The notes under the pieces were generated by a model. It saw nothing but the letters and a program-made list of their open reading frames with translations, was not told the DNA's origin and ran no database searches. Made by a program: the position numbers and the translations under genes. A stretch of DNA of 64,000 nucleotides from Jaltomata sinuosa (lineage: Eukaryota > Streptophyta > Magnoliopsida > Solanales > Solanaceae), in the NCBI GenBank assembly GCA_003996215.1, contig QJPP01007247.1, positions 620,001 through 684,000 of the forward strand, read 5' to 3'. Shown in pieces: positions 23,920 to 35,284 of this stretch. Position 1 is the stretch's first letter. Each line of letters begins with the position of its first letter.

Positions 23920-24260
23920 CCCAAATCCACCGTCACCCCCTCTCTCTCCCCTCTCAAACCCTCCACCTCTCTTCTCCTCCACACGCTGCCACAGCCACCG
24001 CCCCTTCTTTCTCTTCTCCTCCTCTTCATCTCTTTCTCCGCTCCACCTCACTTTCTCTTCTCACTACACCATCTTTCCAGCAAACCACCGCCTCCCCTCC
24101 AGCAAACACCAGGTCAGCCACCACCCTCTCCACAAATTCCCCATAAAACTCACACCAACGGACACCTCCCCCAAACCCTCTCCCATCGCCACTGCCCCGC
24201 CGCCACTCTCTTCTTCTCCCCTTCTCCCCCCGTCTCTGTTTTTCTTTCCCTTTCTCCTTG
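23920..24260. repeat. CT-rich tract in solo LTR B
   Basis: A strongly pyrimidine-rich plus-strand stretch (runs of CTCC/TCTT). The U3/R part of A1's LTR has a matching CT-rich stretch on its own sense strand (minus strand, near 6060-6120), so this looks like a shared LTR feature. Confidence 0.6.
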
Positions 24261-25315
24261 GTCATAATCCAAAGTTGCAAAACTCTCTATACTCCGGCGA
24301 ATTTCGGGAAGCACCGATGGAGCAAGCACCACGTATGAAATGCCCACCATTTCTCATGGCTAAGTTCTGGATGTTCAAAAGTTTTGGAGGCAGTCGTTTC
24401 ATCTGGGTTTTCTGTTGGAACTTCAAAGTCTCAATTTTAAGATAGATTCAAAAAAATCCATTCAGGTATGGTCCTTTAGTGTTTGTTCTAGGATCAATTG
24501 ATTACCCCTTCATCTCAACTCACTATTCTTAATTGACAGATTGTGTTATTGATATTATTGTGAATGTTTGACTAACATTTGTCTATTTATGCTCTTCTAT
24601 GCTTGGTATATTGTTATATGTTAACCATCTTGAATTATGTTCCTTTGCTTAATTCAACCACATATTCTGTTTTGAAGCAATTAACCATAATTTTCAAATC
24701 AAGTTGGAGCCTTGGTGACTTTGAATTTGGATTGTGACAGCCTATGAGTTAGCTTTATTTGGTAAATTGGGGCTGATTTGTGCTAAAAATGATTTGATTG
24801 TCTAAGGAATAGCCTTCTTGATTCATATCTTCTCTTACTGGTAGAAATATGGCAGATATTACTTGTTGATTTATGGTAAAATTGGTTTTGATTTACACCT
24901 TAATACTCACCATTTTGGAAGGCGTAATCTGTAATCATCCCATTAATTGACTTTGTTTCCTTAAATGTTTTGGACAACCTTGATTGTTGGTATAATTATG
25001 GTAAATTCTAGCCTGTTAAATGATTTTTCTCCTCCTTACTTATTTTGGACAACTTTCATATTTGTAATAGACTTTGATTGTGCATATCGAATTGATTTAA
25101 TTACCTTGTATTAGAAAAGAAATCATGTGATTAGATAATTTTGATTATTGACTTGCCTTTTAACATCCACTATTGATTGAGATCCTCTAGTATATAAACA
25201 AGACCTCCCCTTCATTATTTTGGGACTGGAACTTTGCTCTCTACCCTTTACAAAAAGTTTTAAACTTTAAATTTTGCTTTGGTGGGAAGTGTTGGCTACA
25301 AAATTCTTCTTTATT

Positions 25316-25320
25316 TATTT
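25316..25320. repeat. Target-site duplication of B1, left copy (TATTT)
   Basis: TATTT precedes B1 and recurs at 42197-42201. Confidence 0.9.
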
Positions 25321-25667
25321 TGTAACGACCAGGTTTATCGTTACGGGTAAACTATTCATGCCAAGTTTCAGGTTAGAAAACTTCCGGGTTTGGGAATTGA
25401 AAATTCTGGGCTAGGCTAGTCTCGACTAGTTTTGGAGCGAGGTAAGGTCTAGGGAAATTCAGATAAGGATTGAGTTAGATGTCTTGGTTCGAGCTAGTTT
25501 TCCCTGTAGCCAAGACATAGAAGAGTCTGGGGGACTTTTTGGAATCGAATTCAGGTAAGTAAAGCTCCCAAAATCGAGGTTGACGTGAAGGGATTGTTCC
25601 AGAACGTCGAAAAAATAAGTGTGTTGTGAAATGGACACTTTTGGGGGACTTTATGACTTTTTGTCCC

Positions 25668-25830
25668 GTGTCAACTGCCATAGCTGTTGACACACCGCTG
25701 TAGCGACCTCTGCTATAGCAGAGAAATTACCTCTATAGCGAAAGTCAACGCAGGTCAGCACCGCTATAGCGGTAGGGTCCGCTATGGCGGTACCACTATA
25801 GCAGAGCGGGGACCGCTATAGCAGAGCAAC
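25668..25830. repeat. Cluster of GCTATAGC palindromes, B1 5' LTR
   Basis: Several copies centred on GCTATAGC or a variant, plus an 11-bp-arm stem around CATA (25668-25693) with one arm mismatch. The matching region of the other LTR is 39082-39240, where the arms are mostly CCGC...GCGG. Confidence 0.85.
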
Positions 25831-26775
25831 GTGATCAGAAAACCCAGAAAATGGGTTTTTAATTTCATTCTCTTCTCTTCAGCCCCAAAAATAGATGAGA
25901 GCTATTCCAAAAACCCTCCTAGGCTGCTCCAAGGCTTGGGAGCCATGGGGAGGAGGAATTCCAGTAAAAAGGGTGCAAAACCATGGATTCGGGCCTGCAG
26001 GACCGCCAGGAATGCCTCCACGGAGCCAGAAATACACGGTTACAATTTCTTGGAGTTCAGGTAGGCTAGGTTTTCATTGAGTAGATAGACCTGCTTACAT
26101 TCTGTACTTATTGTATAGTGGGAAAGGAGAATTCATGATTAGGCCTCCGAGCACAAAGTCTGGTGGATTCGGTGTTGGTTTTGTAGGTGCTAGGAATTGG
26201 TTGGATTGAATTGTGGGTTGTTGATAATTATTTGGGGCTGTTTATATTGTCTTGGTATGATAAGATGATAGGGCTCAGGGACTGGAGTGTCGGGAAGGTT
26301 CGGGGAACTGGGAATTGCAAGAATAACTAAATGGGTATGAAAATGAGAAACTCCTAGGTGAGGTTTCGGGAATACGAAGGGAATGATAAGTAGTGTTGGT
26401 TTTTCTAAGGGATAAGGGAGGGTAATTCACATTGTTATTATTTATGTAAGTTTCGAAATCAATGTGGTTGTTAAATTATGCTAAAAAGGGAAACCGTTCA
26501 TTTTTCATAAATAAAGGGTGAGTGTGTTTGGCCTCCAGACGGAGGTCGAGGCTAAGTTATATACCCGGGAAAGAGGGTAGGTGATAGCTTACGATTCCTG
26601 TGAATATTGTATATTTTTATACTCTTATCTAAGTGTTTGTATGAATTACATTGCTTAGAGGAATTGTTTAGAATGTCTAAGGGTCCTGCTTTACAGTCTG
26701 TGGATTGAACGGTGTGTTGCTTGTTGGTTTTACAAGTTGTTTGTTCATTATTTGATTGTGGATTAATTGACATTC

Positions 26776-26970
26776 GGTTGGCTCGGGTACCACCCCTAGT
26801 ACGGGTATAACAAACGGTTGGCTCGGGTACCACGCCTGGTACGGGTATAACAAATGATTGGCTCGGGTACTACGCCTGGTACGGGTATAACAAATGGTTG
26901 GCTCGGGTACCACTCCTGGTACGGGATATTACTAACGGTTGGCTTGGGTACCACGCCTGGTACGGGTTTA
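26776..26970. repeat. 40-bp tandem array, B1 5' LTR
   Basis: Five copies of a unit beginning GGTTGGCTCGGGTACCACGC. Each copy can fold as GTACCA-CGCC-TGGTAC, a 6-bp stem with a four-base loop. One copy has GTACTA, and the first has CCCCTAG in the loop region. Confidence 0.88.
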
Positions 26971-27089
26971 TTTTACTGTATTATTGCATTGATATTATTG
27001 TATTGTGTTGATTGGTATTGGTTTCGTGAGTGGACCAGGCTGTATTATTGAGATGTGATTTTATTTATGGTCTGTGAGAGGCTGGGTTA

Positions 27090-27500
27090 GTATATTGTGA
27101 GTTTGGTCTTGGTGTAGGCCGGGTTGCTATATTATGTTATTAGTTTGGTCTTGGTGTAGGCTGGGTTGCTATATTATGTTATTAGTTTGGTCTTGGTGTA
27201 GGCCGGGTTGTTATAGTATATCGTGAGTTCGGTGTTGGTGTAGGCCGGGTTGCTATATTATGTTATTAGTTTGGTCTTGGTGTAGGCCGGGTTATTATAG
27301 TATATTGTGGGTTTGGTCTTGGTGTAGGCCGGGATTGCTATATTATATTATTAGTTGGGTCTTGGTGTAGGCTGGGTTGTTATAGTATATCGTGAGTTTG
27401 GTCTTGGTGTAGGCCGGGTTGCTATATTATGTTATTAGTTGGTCTTGGTGTAGACCGGGTTATTATGTTGGTTATTAGTTGGTCTTGGTGTAGATCGGGT
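27090..27500. repeat. About 42-bp tandem array, B1 5' LTR
   Basis: Roughly ten copies of GGTCTTGGTGTAGGCCGGGT followed by GCTATATTATGTTATTAGTT or a TTATAGTATATCGTGAG variant. The two variants alternate irregularly. Confidence 0.88.
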
Positions 27501-27986
27501 TTGTCATGTTAACACTAGATGTGTGAGGGGGATCCGGGTGGGTCCGAACTATTTAAAAGAGGTTATGTGCTCATCAATTGATGTCATTAAGTGTAATAAT
27601 GGTGGTCATGAATTATCATGGTTAATAAGCTAAGGGTGGGTCTTGGTGTAGACCGGGGTTGTCTATTGAACACTTAGGTGTGGATGGAGGATCCTTGGAG
27701 GGTCCGGATTATGTGATTCAAGAAGGGATTTAGATGTAGCTCTATGGTGGTCATTGAAGGTGTCAATGGTTGTTAGGTGAATTGCATGTGGTGGGTGAAT
27801 ATAGAGGAAAACTGAGAGTCTGGGTGTGGTTATTGGTTAATATAACCAGGTGGTAAAGTTGTCCTAGAGGTCCTGGAAAGTCCGGACAATGGTAGGTAAT
27901 ACTTGGGTATAAGTGGTTTGGTTGGGCAGTGGGCCGGATTTAGCCTGGGTATTTAGTCAAGGTAGTGGGCTGGGGTAAGAGCTAAA

Positions 27987-28083
27987 GGTGACTTGAGAAG
28001 TCTAGGTGTCAAGGTGACTTGGGAAGTCTACGTGACAAGGTGACTTGTGAAGTCTATGTGTCAAGGCGACCTTGAGAAGTCTA
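27987..28083. repeat. 26-bp tandem array, B1 5' LTR
   Basis: Four copies of GGTGACTTGGGAAGTCTAGG, 26 bp apart (27987, 28013, 28039 and onward). The other LTR has five copies (41509-41635). Confidence 0.8.
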
Positions 28084-28650
28084 GTTATGAGTGAGACTTG
28101 GGAAGTCCTAGATGTCAGGGTCAAGGTTAAAGGTGAAGAAGGTAGCTATAATGTTTATTTTCATGTTTTTCCCTGTTTTCCTATATGATGGTACGTCTGG
28201 ATTCGGGTCGACCGATGATGCCTACCAGTACGTGTGGTTGTACTGACTCTACTCTTGCTATACCTTTTTGGTATAGTCTAGTTGCAGGGTTGGTGATGTT
28301 ACATAGGTACATGGCGATGGTGATCTCCAGCAGCTTCTGTCCTTCGATTCAATTACGGAAGTTGTGTCTCTTTTACGTGTTCCGTATAAACCTTATAGTA
28401 GCTCTAGTACCTGCTTAGACTAGGTCCTAGGGAGGGTGTTTTTAAAGGTTGAAAAGATTTTCCGCAAATTCTTTAAGTCGTCTACTTTATGAACATTTTC
28501 TGTAAAAGAATTTCTCATGTATAAAAATGGACTGATTAATGGTTTACTTTAATTTCCGCAAGTTACCTGTTGGACGGGTGGTGAGGGTTCATCTATCTAG
28601 GTGGTTAGAGTAGGTGCCCACACGGCCTGGTAGGTTGAGTCGTGACAGAT

Positions 28651-28666
28651 TGTATCAGAGCCTAGG
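28651..28666 (+). other. B1 primer-binding site (probable)
   Basis: TGTATCAGAGCCTAGG lies three bases after the 5' LTR. It differs by one base from the usual iMet primer site TGGTATCAGAGC. Confidence 0.7.
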
Positions 28667-29459
28667 TTACCGGTCTCCCAGTACAAGAGCAAAGTGTTGA
28701 ATAGAGTCCTACGGATTGGTGTGTTGACGTCCACATATAATCTTTGGGGAGCTATGAGGCATTCTAGGAAATATCTCCCTTCTTTCATTCCGTTTCGTGC
28801 GGTTTCGTTACTTGCTTGTATGGGTTAAGTCCAATTGGTATCTTTCAATTCCAATTGGTATCTCAACAAGGTAAAGGATGTCATTGGACTCCAGGTACGG
28901 CAAACAAGCAAGAAGGATTGGAACCGGGAAGGTTCCAATTGGTATCTGGCCGGGGAGGCTATGTAAAGGTATGGATGGATTGGCTAGTGGTCATCCATGA
29001 GGCGAATAAAAAGCAATGAAACTGATTTGATTGACTGTTTAAGCTTGAGACTTGAGATTGTGCTTATGTGTATTGATGTTGTTTGAATGACTGCAAATGT
29101 GTGGTGTGCAATTATTTGATTTGCTGTGAATGTTTTGGTCCGGGAAGAGTCATAACTTGAATTGGTGTGCTTTGGTTGGTAATTACTTTTATGTATACTT
29201 AAAATTGGTCAGTAAAGTGGTGTTACATTTCGGAAATGGGCTTGCCATTGGTAAAAATGGTAAGGGGAAAAGGCTTACGACTGTAGGGAAACTCCAGTTT
29301 CAGGACAGTCGGGACTTGGTTGGGAACCAAGGGAACAAGGGAGTCATTAGTGTGTAATGGCGGGAAGATATTGTCGGGAAGCAAATGTTGTTGTGATTTC
29401 TTTGTATTTCATGATGTGTCATGTTGATTTGTGATGCAATAATGCCGGGAATGGTCTTA
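28667..29459 (+). other. B1 interior, left part
   Basis: Non-coding. The leader resembles that of other gypsy elements. Short open frames (28816-29019, 29130-29357) lack domains. Confidence 0.6.
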
Positions 29460-29464
29460 AGGGT
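29460..29464. repeat. Target-site duplication of B2, left copy (AGGGT)
   Basis: AGGGT precedes B2 and recurs at 37489-37493. Confidence 0.92.
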
Positions 29465-30232
29465 TGTCACACCCCGAGGTTACCCCCTAGACGTAACACG
29501 AGACTTGGAACCACAAGGATTCAAAGCTAACCCTTGATTGGAAACCCACATATCTTGGTGGAAGATTACCCACTTGATTGGAAAAGATTTAGGAGACTTG
29601 ACTTGGAGCTTGGAGACTTGAGCTTGAGAGCAACTTTACTTTTTGAGTGAATAATGATGAACTTAAGAGGGACTTAGGGTAATATGGGTGAAAATCCTTC
29701 TAAAAGTAGTCAAAATGACTTCACTTAATACATAATAGGGTAAAAAATGACCAAAATGCCCCTGGGAATTAAATAAGAAAAGGCTGGAAAATAGTCAACC
29801 TTCAGTGACCACGGTTTGGTCGATGGTCCGTACTTCGGGAAGATGGGCCGTCCTGGGTGCCGTCATTTTTGGGCACTTAAAAAGGGGCTGCTGGATCTTA
29901 GGGATAACGGGTGGAACGACGGACGCGTCGTCCAGAAGGACGGGCCATCCTTCAACCCGTCGATCCTGGGTACTGGAAGAGGGACTTCTGAACTTCGAAG
30001 GACGAGCATCAGGGTAGTTGGGAACGATGGTTTGTCATCCAGAAGGATGGACCATTCCTCGACTCGTCATTTCTGGGATCAACTTAGGGATCCTCTGAGA
30101 CTTGGACGACGTGCACACAGGACGAACCGTGGTTCCAAACCATGAACCGTCGTCTGAGCCGTCATCCCTGGAAACATGGAAATTTTCTGAGATTTTAACT
30201 TAGATAGCCAGATATGTGCACGGGGTGTTACT
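29465..30232 (-). repeat. B2 3' LTR with internal deletion
   Basis: It matches the two ends of the 35285-37488 LTR. At about 29537 it jumps from 'agctaacccttg' to the 'aaacccacat' block, omitting roughly 1.44 kb that corresponds to about 35361-36799. The inner end reads GTGTTACT instead of GTGTTACA. The remaining 690 bp show many mismatches with the 5' LTR, mostly transitions. Confidence 0.9.
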
Positions 30233-30250
30233 ATATCTCCTCCTTGGGTA
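30233..30250 (-). other. B2 polypurine tract
   Basis: The minus strand reads AAGGAGGAGATATA directly before the 3' LTR. Confidence 0.75.
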
Positions 30251-30434
30251 CATTCGTCCTCGAATGAAGGCTCCCCAAGGAAAACTGAGGGGAAAACAGC
30301 CCAACCAAACATCAAAAACATAGAAATCAAGGGGTAATCACAAAACTTGCACTTTTCAACTTGAAAACATGAAACACTAACTTCGTAAAACATGGATGCA
30401 TGCTAAACTCATGAGAGGAACTGACAGAGTAGAA

Positions 30435-33400
30435 TCAGAGGGACATACTAAGGAGAAAATTAGTACCTAAAGCTGGAACTGAATCAGAAGGAAAGAGATG
30501 AGGATATTTGGCCTTCATGGCCTCTTCCGCTTCCCAAGTAGCACCTTCAACAAGCTGATTCCTCCAAAGGACTTTTACCAAAGCGACTTCTTTGTTCCGT
30601 AACCTCTGAATCTGACGATCAAGAATCTCCACGGGAACCTCCTCATAAGTGAGACTATCCTTCACACCCACATCTTCCAAAGGAACAATCAAGCTCGGGT
30701 CGCCAACACACTTCTTCAACAAGGAAACATGGAAAACTGGGCGAACCGCTTCCAACTCCGCTGGTAACTCCAACTCATAAGCAACACTACCAACTCTCCT
30801 CGAAATTCGATAAGGACCTACAAAACAGAGACTGAGCTTTCCTTTCTTGCCAAATCTCATCACGCCCTTCATGGGTAACACCTTAAGGAAAACCCAATCA
30901 TCAACTTCAAATTCTAACTCTCTCCTCCTCACATCCGCATAAGATTTCTGTCGACTCTGAGCGGTCTTCAACCTTTCCCGAATAAGCTGAACTTTCTCCA
31001 TGGTCTCATGCACAGAATGTGGACCAATCAAGGTTGCCTCACCAACCTCGAACCAACCAATAGGAGATCTACATCTCCGGCCATAAAGTGCCTCATATGA
31101 AGCCATCTGGATGCTAGAGTGAAAGTTGTTGTTGTAGGCAAACTCGATAAGAGGTAAGTGATCATCCCAATTTCCTTTGAAGTCAATAACACAAGCCCTC
31201 ATCATATCCTCCAAAGTCTGAATAGTACGCTCAGCCTGGCCATCCGTTTGAGGGTGAAAAGTTGTGCTAAGCTTTACCTTAGTACCAAGGCCCTACTAAA
31301 ACGATCTCCAAAATTGAGATGTAAACTGAGGACCTCTATCCGAAATGATAGACAAGGGAACACCATACAATCGGACTATCTCCCGAATGTAGAGTCTGGC
31401 ATAATCATCCGCTGTATCCGTAGTCTTAACAGCCAAGAAATGGGATGACTTGGTCATCCGGTCGATAATCACCCAAATGGAGTCATGTTGCCTTCGAGTA
31501 CGAGGCAAACCCGTAAAAAAATCCATATTGATTGCTTTCCATTTCCAAGTGGGAAGGTCAATATCCTGAAGCATACCACTTGATCTTTGATGTTCCACCT
31601 TTACCTGTTGACAGTTGGGACACTTAACCACAAACCCGGCTATGTCCTTCTTCATACCGTTCCACCAAAAGACTTCCCATAGATCACGGTACATCTTGGT
31701 GGCACCCGGATGAATGAAGTATCTAGAACTGTGAGCCTTGGACAAAATCTGTTGTCTCAACCCATCAACATCTGGCACACACAAGTGACCCTGATAACGA
31801 AGCACACCATCTCCCCCTTGGGAGAAAACCTCAACCTTTTGCTGACTCACTGCACCCTTAAGCTGAAGTAGAACAGGATCTTGGTCTTGCTTGGCTTTCA
31901 CCTCAGCCACCAAGGATGATTCGGCACCATTAGTCACAATCACACCACCTTCGGTCGAGTCCATAAGGCGAACTCCCAACCGAGCAAGCCTATGAACTTC
32001 TTTAACCAATTCCTTCTTTCTATCTTCGATAGAAGCTACACTTCCCATGGACAACCTACTCAAAGCATCCGCCATAACATTGGCCTTACCCAGATGGTAA
32101 AGCACACTTATATCATAATCCTTAAGGAGCTCAAGCCATCTCCTTTGCCGCAAATTTAATTCCTTTTGAGTGAACACATATTGAAGACTTTTATGATCGG
32201 TGAAAACATCCACATACACACCATACAAGTAGTGCCTCCAAATCTTCAAATCAAAAACCACGGCCGCTAGCTCAAGATCATGAGTAGGGTAGTTCTTCTC
32301 ATGCATCTTAAGCTATCTCAAGGCATAAGCAATCACCTTGACCCGCTGCATCAAAACACAATCCAAACCAATTCTAGAGGCATCACAATACACAACAAAA
32401 TCATCAAGGCCCTCGGGTAGAGCCAATACTGGAGCTGTAGTCAATCGAGTCTTCAATTCCTGAAAACTTTTCTCACAAGAGTTGGACCACTGAAACTTAA
32501 CCTTTTTCTGAGTTAATCGGGTCAATGGGGAAGCAAGGGAGGAAAACCCCTCCACAAATCTCCTATAGTAACCATCCAAACCCAAGAAGCTTCTAATATC
32601 GGACGGAGAAGTAGGTCTAGGTCAGTTCTTTACTGCTTCTATCTTTTGAGAATCAACCCGAATACCATCTTTAGTCATAATATGACCCAGAAAAGCAACA
32701 GACTGCATCCAAAACTCGCACTTGCTAAACTTAGCAAATAATTGTCTATCCTTGAGAGTTTGCAACACAACCCTCAAGTGATCCGCATGCTGCTCCTCAC
32801 TCCGAGAGTAGATGAGGATATCATCAATGAAAACAATCACAAACATATCCACATATTGTTTGAACACACGATTCATCAATTCCATAAAAGCTGCAGGAGC
32901 ATTTGTTAGACCAAAAGACATAACAACAAACTCATAATGACCATACCGAGTCCTGAAGGCTGTCTTCAGGCTATCACACTCCCGAACTAGAAGCTGATGA
33001 TAACTGGATCTAAGGTCAATTTTGGAGAAGAAACTAGCACTCTGAAGCTGATCGAACAAGTCGTCAATCCTAGGAATGGGATACTTATTCTTGATTGTGA
33101 CCTTGTTCAATTGGCGGTAATCAATACACATTCTAAGAGAACCATCTTTCTTCCGAACAAACAAAACTGGGGCACCCCAAGGTGAAATACTAGGCCTGAT
33201 GAAACCCTTATCAAGCAAGTCTTTTAGCTGGTCTTTCAACTCCTTGAGTTCCGCGGGGGCCATTCTATAGGGAGGAATAGAGATAGGATTCGTATCTGGA
33301 AGAAGATCTATCCCAAAGTCAATTTCCCGCTCAGGAGGAACTCCGGGCAAATCATCGGGGAACACTTCTAGGAATTCGTTCACAACAGGAATAGACTGAA

Positions 33401-35072
33401 TAGTCGGGGTCTCAGACTCCGTGTCCATAACCTGAACTATATGATAGACATAACCCTTAGAAATCATCTTCCTAGCCTTAAGATAAGATATGAAACGACC
33501 CTTCGAAGAAGAGGGACTACCTTGCCATTCTAGGACAGGTTCATTAGGAAACTTAAAACTAACCACACGAGTGCGGCAATCAACTGAGGCATAACATGCA
33601 TACAACCAATCCATACCAAGAATGACATCAAAATCAGTCATCTCCAACTCTACTAAATCCGTTGAAGTGACTCTATGAAGGACTGAGATAGGGCAATTAC
33701 GATAGACTCTTTCGGCTAGGACTGACTCACCAACAGGAGTAGAAACATGAAAGGGTTCTAAAAGCAATTCAGGACGAACCTCAAACTTACAAGCCACATA
33801 AGAGGTTACAAAACATAAGGATGCACTGGGATCCAACAAGGCATACACATCAAGAGAGAAGACTTTCAACATACCGGTAACCACATCTGGTGAACTCTCC
33901 TGATCCTAGCGGGAGGACATAGCATAAAGACGGTTCTGGCGCTGACCACCATAACTAGAAGTTACGCCCTGCGGGGCTGGTCTACCACCTAAAGCTGCTA
34001 GGGTAGACTGAGTCCTACCACCTCTTTGCCCCTTCTTAGCCGAAGGGCAATCTCTAACACGGTGCCCGGTCTGACCACACCCAAAACAACCCTCTCTACC
34101 AGCCAAACACTCACCGGGGTGAATCTTCCCACACTTAACACAAGCTGGGTAGGAAGGTCCCTTAGTAACACTACCTTGAGACTGGGAATAGGAACCAAAT
34201 CCCCTACCACCTTGATCATGACGAGGCTTCTGAGCCTGGGTAGGAGCACTAGTAGAAGAGTGAACAGGACCTGATGACTTCTTTTGGAAAGAAGAGCGAT
34301 GTCCACCACCGGACCTGTGATGACCAAAACCTGATCCCTCGGATCTAACCCTCTTGTTCTCCCTAGCCATCTCCTGAAGCTTATCACCCTCAATCTAATG
34401 GGCATGAGTCATGAGACGAGAAATGTTCATGTCACTCAACAACAAAGCAGACCTACACTCCTTCTTCACTATATTAGAAACACCATAGATGAACTTGCTC
34501 ATTTGATCATGCGGGTCCGCTACCATGGAGGGAGCATATCTAGACAACTGAGTGAACTTCAAACTATACTCTTGCACCGACATCGAACCCTGTCTCAAGT
34601 TCACAAATTCCTCTACTTTTGCTTGCCTCAACTCACGGGGAAAGAACCTATCAAGAAAGGCTCTCTTAAAACACTCCCAAGTCGTGGGGACCGCATCCCT
34701 CACCCTAGCCTCCTTCCATTGCGTGAACCAAATATGAGCCACATCCTTGAGTTGATAGGAGGCAAGCTCAACACAATCAACACCCGCTACTTGCATCACC
34801 TTAAAGATCTTCTTCACTTCATCAATAAAGTTGAGCAGGTCCTCTCCCACTTTCGAACCCCAAAACTCCAGTAGGTTCATACGGCTAAAGTCATGAATGT
34901 GGGCCGCTACCCCACCTTGAGGATAAGCGGAGGCAGGAGCCTGTTGATTTGCCAAAGTCTGAGCTAGTAGGTGAATAGCATTCCTAAACTCATCATTCGT
35001 GACATCGGGAATCGGAACCTGAGGAGCGGCATTTCGAGCGGCTCGGGGAGGCATAGCACGTCGAGGAGGCAT
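30435..35072 (-). pseudogene. B2 gag-pol polyprotein, one frame with six in-frame stops
   Basis: From Met at 35072: gag capsid (35072-34395; FRNAIHLLAQTLANQ, ELASYQLKDVAHIWF), zinc knuckle CFGCGQTGHRVRDC (about 34080), protease (33884 onward; the active-site motif is atypical, near ALLDPSASLCFVT), RT (FIDDILIYS at about 32820), RNase H (32585-32000; YCDASRIGLDCVLMQ), integrase (HPGATKMYRDLW with CPNCQQVK zinc site, core Asp in DFFTGLP, SDRGPQFTS, then the GQAERTIQ Glu), and a C-terminal chromodomain-like block (VLWRNQLVEGATWEAEEAM, about 30560). Stops lie at 34395, 33906, 32622, 32313, 31296 and 31293. Length and order fit a full Tekay gag-pol. The chromodomain is thought to guide insertion to heterochromatin. 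Confidence 0.92.
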
Positions 35073-35261
35073 AATCCGAAACGCATAAGATAAGGATTAG
35101 AGGAATATTAGACTTAATCTCTATCGCACGATGTGATCATGAAAGAAGTGAAGTTTCTTTTCTAAGACACCTCATAGCTCCCCTTTCATATGTGTGGCGC
35201 GCTTCACACACATGAAAGAGACTCTACTCGATGCGGCTTTCAGACATCCTAGGACTCTTGA

Positions 35262-35281
35262 ACCTGAGGCTCTGATGCCAA
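35262..35281 (-). other. B2 primer-binding site
   Basis: The minus strand reads TGGCATCAGAGCCTCAGG just inside the 5' LTR. It is one base from the consensus iMet primer site TGGTATCAGAGC. Confidence 0.82.
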
Positions 35282-35284
35282 GTT

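Larger units (their letters stand above)
25321..28647 (+). repeat. B1 5' LTR
   Basis: Paired with 38735-42196. It contains a palindrome cluster (25668-25830), a 40-bp array (26776-26970), an about 42-bp array (27090-27500) and a 26-bp array (27987-28083). Several indels in the arrays explain its shorter length. Open frames in it are not conserved as proteins. Confidence 0.92.

Noticed and set aside
23864..24445. 193-codon Ser/Pro-rich open frame on the plus strand
   Set aside because: It lies in a CT-rich tract of solo LTR B, has low complexity and no domain; the CT-rich tract is an LTR feature.
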